Shown here one piece after another: positions 5,552-6,593 of a stretch of DNA of 6,593 nucleotides (position 1 is its first letter; the number at the start of each line of letters is the position of its first letter). Both the position numbers and the translations under genes were made by a program. The notes beneath the pieces were generated by a model that was given only the letters and a program-made list of their open reading frames with translations, was not told the origin of the DNA and did no database searches. Source of the stretch: JBBRLG01 sp038231495 (GTDB taxonomy: Bacteria > Planctomycetota > Planctomycetia > Gemmatales > Gemmataceae); assembly GCA_038231495.1 (NCBI GenBank), contig JBBRLG010000425.1, forward strand, positions 1-6,593, in the 5' to 3' direction.

Positions 5552-5556
5552 TCCTT
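5552..5556 (-). promoter_or_regulatory. Ribosome binding site that fixes the acyltransferase start
   Basis: AGGAG on the - strand, preceded by GAA, is followed 8 bases later by GTG (5543-5541). The longer in-frame TTG alternative at 5618 has no comparable signal. Confidence 0.6.
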
Positions 5557-5589
5557 TCGTCGATCGTGTTCGGAATTAGACCGCAGGTG

Positions 5590-5618
5590 ATTGTCCTCAA
5601 TGGGCCTGTGTTTGGCAA
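5590..5618 (-). promoter_or_regulatory. Candidate promoter of the acyltransferase gene
   Basis: On the - strand TTGCCA (5618-5613, 5 of 6 to TTGACA) and GACAAT (5595-5590, 4 of 6 to TATAAT) have the ideal 17-base spacer. They lie about 47 bases before the GTG start. This favours a separate transcript from the DUF6134-like gene upstream. Confidence 0.45.
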
Positions 5619-5621
5619 GAG

Positions 5622-5643
5622 GGCTGCCCGTCCGCCGGCAGCC
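5622..5643 (-). terminator. Weak terminator-like hairpin after the DUF6134-like gene
   Basis: Seven-base arms GGCTGCC and GGCAGCC with an 8-base loop start 3 bases after the stop codon and are followed on the - strand by CTCTTG. The U tract is poor, so it may be only an attenuator or mRNA-end stabiliser. Confidence 0.33.
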
Positions 5644-5645
5644 GC

Positions 5646-6320
5646 TCACTTCCGAATCTTCGTCAACTCCACGATTGTCTTGTGCCCGTCTTCGACAAAC
5701 TCCTGCCGGGCCAGGCGGTCGGCGGCGTCGTACCACAGATCGACCGCCACCTTGCCCGTCAGCTTGTAGTGCTGCAGCTTCTGCGCCTGGCCGCTGAGCA
5801 TCAACTCTTCCTGGCCGACGTAGCCCACCGTGGCTTCCAGGTCCCGGCCCGTGTCAACGTCCACCAGCGGCACCGTCTGGTTGACCACCTTGTTGCTTGG
5901 CCGTGCCCAGTAACTCGTCAGCCACACGTCGTGGCTCACGATCCGCTCGCGCTTATCGACAGTGAAGCGCACGCCCTTCTCCTCCGCGGCGGCGGTGACG
6001 GCGAAGCGCTTGCCATCGTCGTTGCAGGAACTCTCGAAACGCTGTAACTTGCCGTCCTTCCAAACCTCGTGGCCGCGGTAGGAATACTTGTAGGTGAGAA
6101 ACAGCACCGGCACCGCGATGTCGGTATCGCTCGACACGGTGACGGTGCCGTCTTCCGCCTTCTGGATGGTCATGTGGCCGGCACCGGCACGCTTGCCATC
6201 GACGAAGACGTTGAAGTCGCGCGTTTCCACGTCCGCGGCCCGTGCCGCCGACCACGCCGGCGCCAGGACGGCGCAAGCGACCAGCATCCACCGCCCGGCG
6301 TCCGCAAGACGACAAAGCAT
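5646..6320 (-). CDS. Secreted DUF6134-like protein
   Basis: 224 residues. An N-terminal signal sequence (hydrophobic ~11-22, then PAWSAARA-AD) indicates export. LVAC at 13-16 resembles a lipobox, but the hydrophobic part before it is too short, so signal peptidase I cleavage near residue 28 is likelier. The mature part is an all-beta-looking domain: FNVFVDGKRAGAGHMTI, then LFLTYKYSYRGHEVWKDGKL, then SSCNDDGKRFAV. The sequence D-F-x-V-x-V-D-G-K-x-x-G followed by Y-x-Y-x-x-x-E-x-W-k-D-G-x-L and D-D-G-k is what I associate with DUF6134, a family of unknown function in envelope-related contexts. The C-terminal half (YKLTGKVAVDLWYDAADRLARQEF) resembles the repeating strands of outer-membrane-associated lipid-binding folds, but this is only an impression. 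GAGGAG lies 9 bases before the ATG. It has its own candidate promoter. Confidence 0.75.
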   Translation of the reverse strand: MLCRLADAGRWMLVACAVLAPAWSAARAADVETRDFNVFVDGKRAGAGHMTIQKAEDGTVTVSSDTDIAVPVLFLTYKYSYRGHEVWKDGKLQRFESSCNDDGKRFAVTAAAEEKGVRFTVDKRERIVSHDVWLTSYWARPSNKVVNQTVPLVDVDTGRDLEATVGYVGQEELMLSGQAQKLQHYKLTGKVAVDLWYDAADRLARQEFVEDGHKTIVELTKIRK

Positions 6321-6394
6321 GACTCGTATCTCCTCGTGAGACCCGATTGAGTTGGCAGCCGCCGAAATCGGGAGGGCCGGCGGCGCGACGCGGA

Positions 6395-6423
6395 GATATA
6401 GCGACCTGCCCGCCGCGGGCCAA
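6395..6423 (-). promoter_or_regulatory. Candidate promoter of the DUF6134-like gene
   Basis: On the - strand TTGGCC (6423-6418) and TATATC (6400-6395) are separated by 17 bases, with about 74 bases from the -10 box to the ATG. The -10 matches at 4 of 6 and the -35 at 4 of 6. The surrounding sequence 6321-6498 has no other gene that I can support. Confidence 0.38.
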
Positions 6424-6498
6424 GAGGAACTTGCAAGTATTGGCGCGCCGCCCGCGAAAGCGGGGGGGGTGTATACTCAACGCGGTCCAATGTGACAC

Positions 6499-6584
6499 AA
6501 ACGCCCGTAGCCCCAAGCGGCCCGCTTGTGGGTGACCGTCTCCCAAACGCCCGTAGCCACAAGCGGCCCGCTTGTTGGCTGGGC
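6499..6584. repeat. Tandem pair of palindromic repeats (REP-like), 46-bp period
   Basis: Two near-identical units start at 6499 and 6545, each reading AAACGCCCGTAGCC then (C/A)CAAGCGGCCCGCTTGT. They differ at one base over 31 positions before diverging. Each is centred on a palindrome with arms ACAAGCGG/CCGCTTGT (one mismatch in the first copy). In the second copy the stem extends through AGCC/GGCT and GCCC/GGGC (6549-6584), with a 2-base bulge on one arm and a 1-base bulge on the other. The units are intergenic, about 180-265 bases upstream of the DUF6134-like gene. They look like a dispersed intergenic repeat rather than an operator pair. More copies may lie past the window edge. Confidence 0.6.
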
Positions 6585-6593
6585 GAAAGCCTA

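Noticed and set aside
1..6593. CRISPR array, tRNA or rRNA genes, insertion sequence, integron integrase
   Set aside because: No regularly spaced repeats, no recognisable RNA gene sequence, no transposase frame and no tyrosine recombinase frame on either strand.

Overview
The window looks like chromosomal DNA from a GC-rich soil or freshwater bacterium, most likely a planctomycete of the Gemmata group. This is inferred from gene content: a long Prc-type protease with a C-terminal DUF3340-like domain, a DUF6134-like secreted protein, a PIN-toxin/small-partner pair, and a C-terminal tail reading LQPTGAA. I know such tails from many planctomycete and soil proteins. No rRNA, tRNA, CRISPR array or integrase gene is visible, so the taxonomy is provisional.

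Left part (1-1350) is an accessory island of toxin-antitoxin-like genes. On the + strand lie the possible end of an unknown protein, a VapC/PIN-like gene without a usable start, and a small partner gene. The partner runs into a 99-bp hairpin element (694-792) with the architecture of an integron attC recombination site: complementary R''/R' boxes, two unpaired spacers, a 20-bp stem with two single-base bulges on one arm only, and a 32-nt loop. On the - strand, converging on the same element, is a nucleotidyltransferase (MNT-like) gene followed by a HEPN gene cut off after 43 residues exactly where the attC-like element begins. The simplest reading is that a cassette (PIN toxin + partner + attC) was inserted into, or recombined next to, a MNT-HEPN module and destroyed its toxin gene.

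Middle part (1304-3670) is ordinary core sequence: a strong hairpin that probably terminates the protease transcript, a secreted tail-specific protease (681 aa, - strand, catalytic Ser466/Lys492), and a 247-bp divergent intergenic region with candidate promoters and an inverted repeat.

Right part (3671-6593): two overlapping + strand genes encode a small soluble protein and a three-helix, histidine-bearing membrane protein, neither recognised. They converge, with no spacer, on a - strand acyltransferase-3 gene. Upstream of that is a DUF6134-like secreted protein gene. The last ~100 bases hold two copies of a palindromic repeat at a 46-bp period.

The acyltransferase and DUF6134-like genes share a strand but appear to be separate units: a weak terminator-like hairpin and a good candidate promoter lie in the 102 bases between them. 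The main point of interest is the attC-like element and what it did to the toxin genes on both sides.
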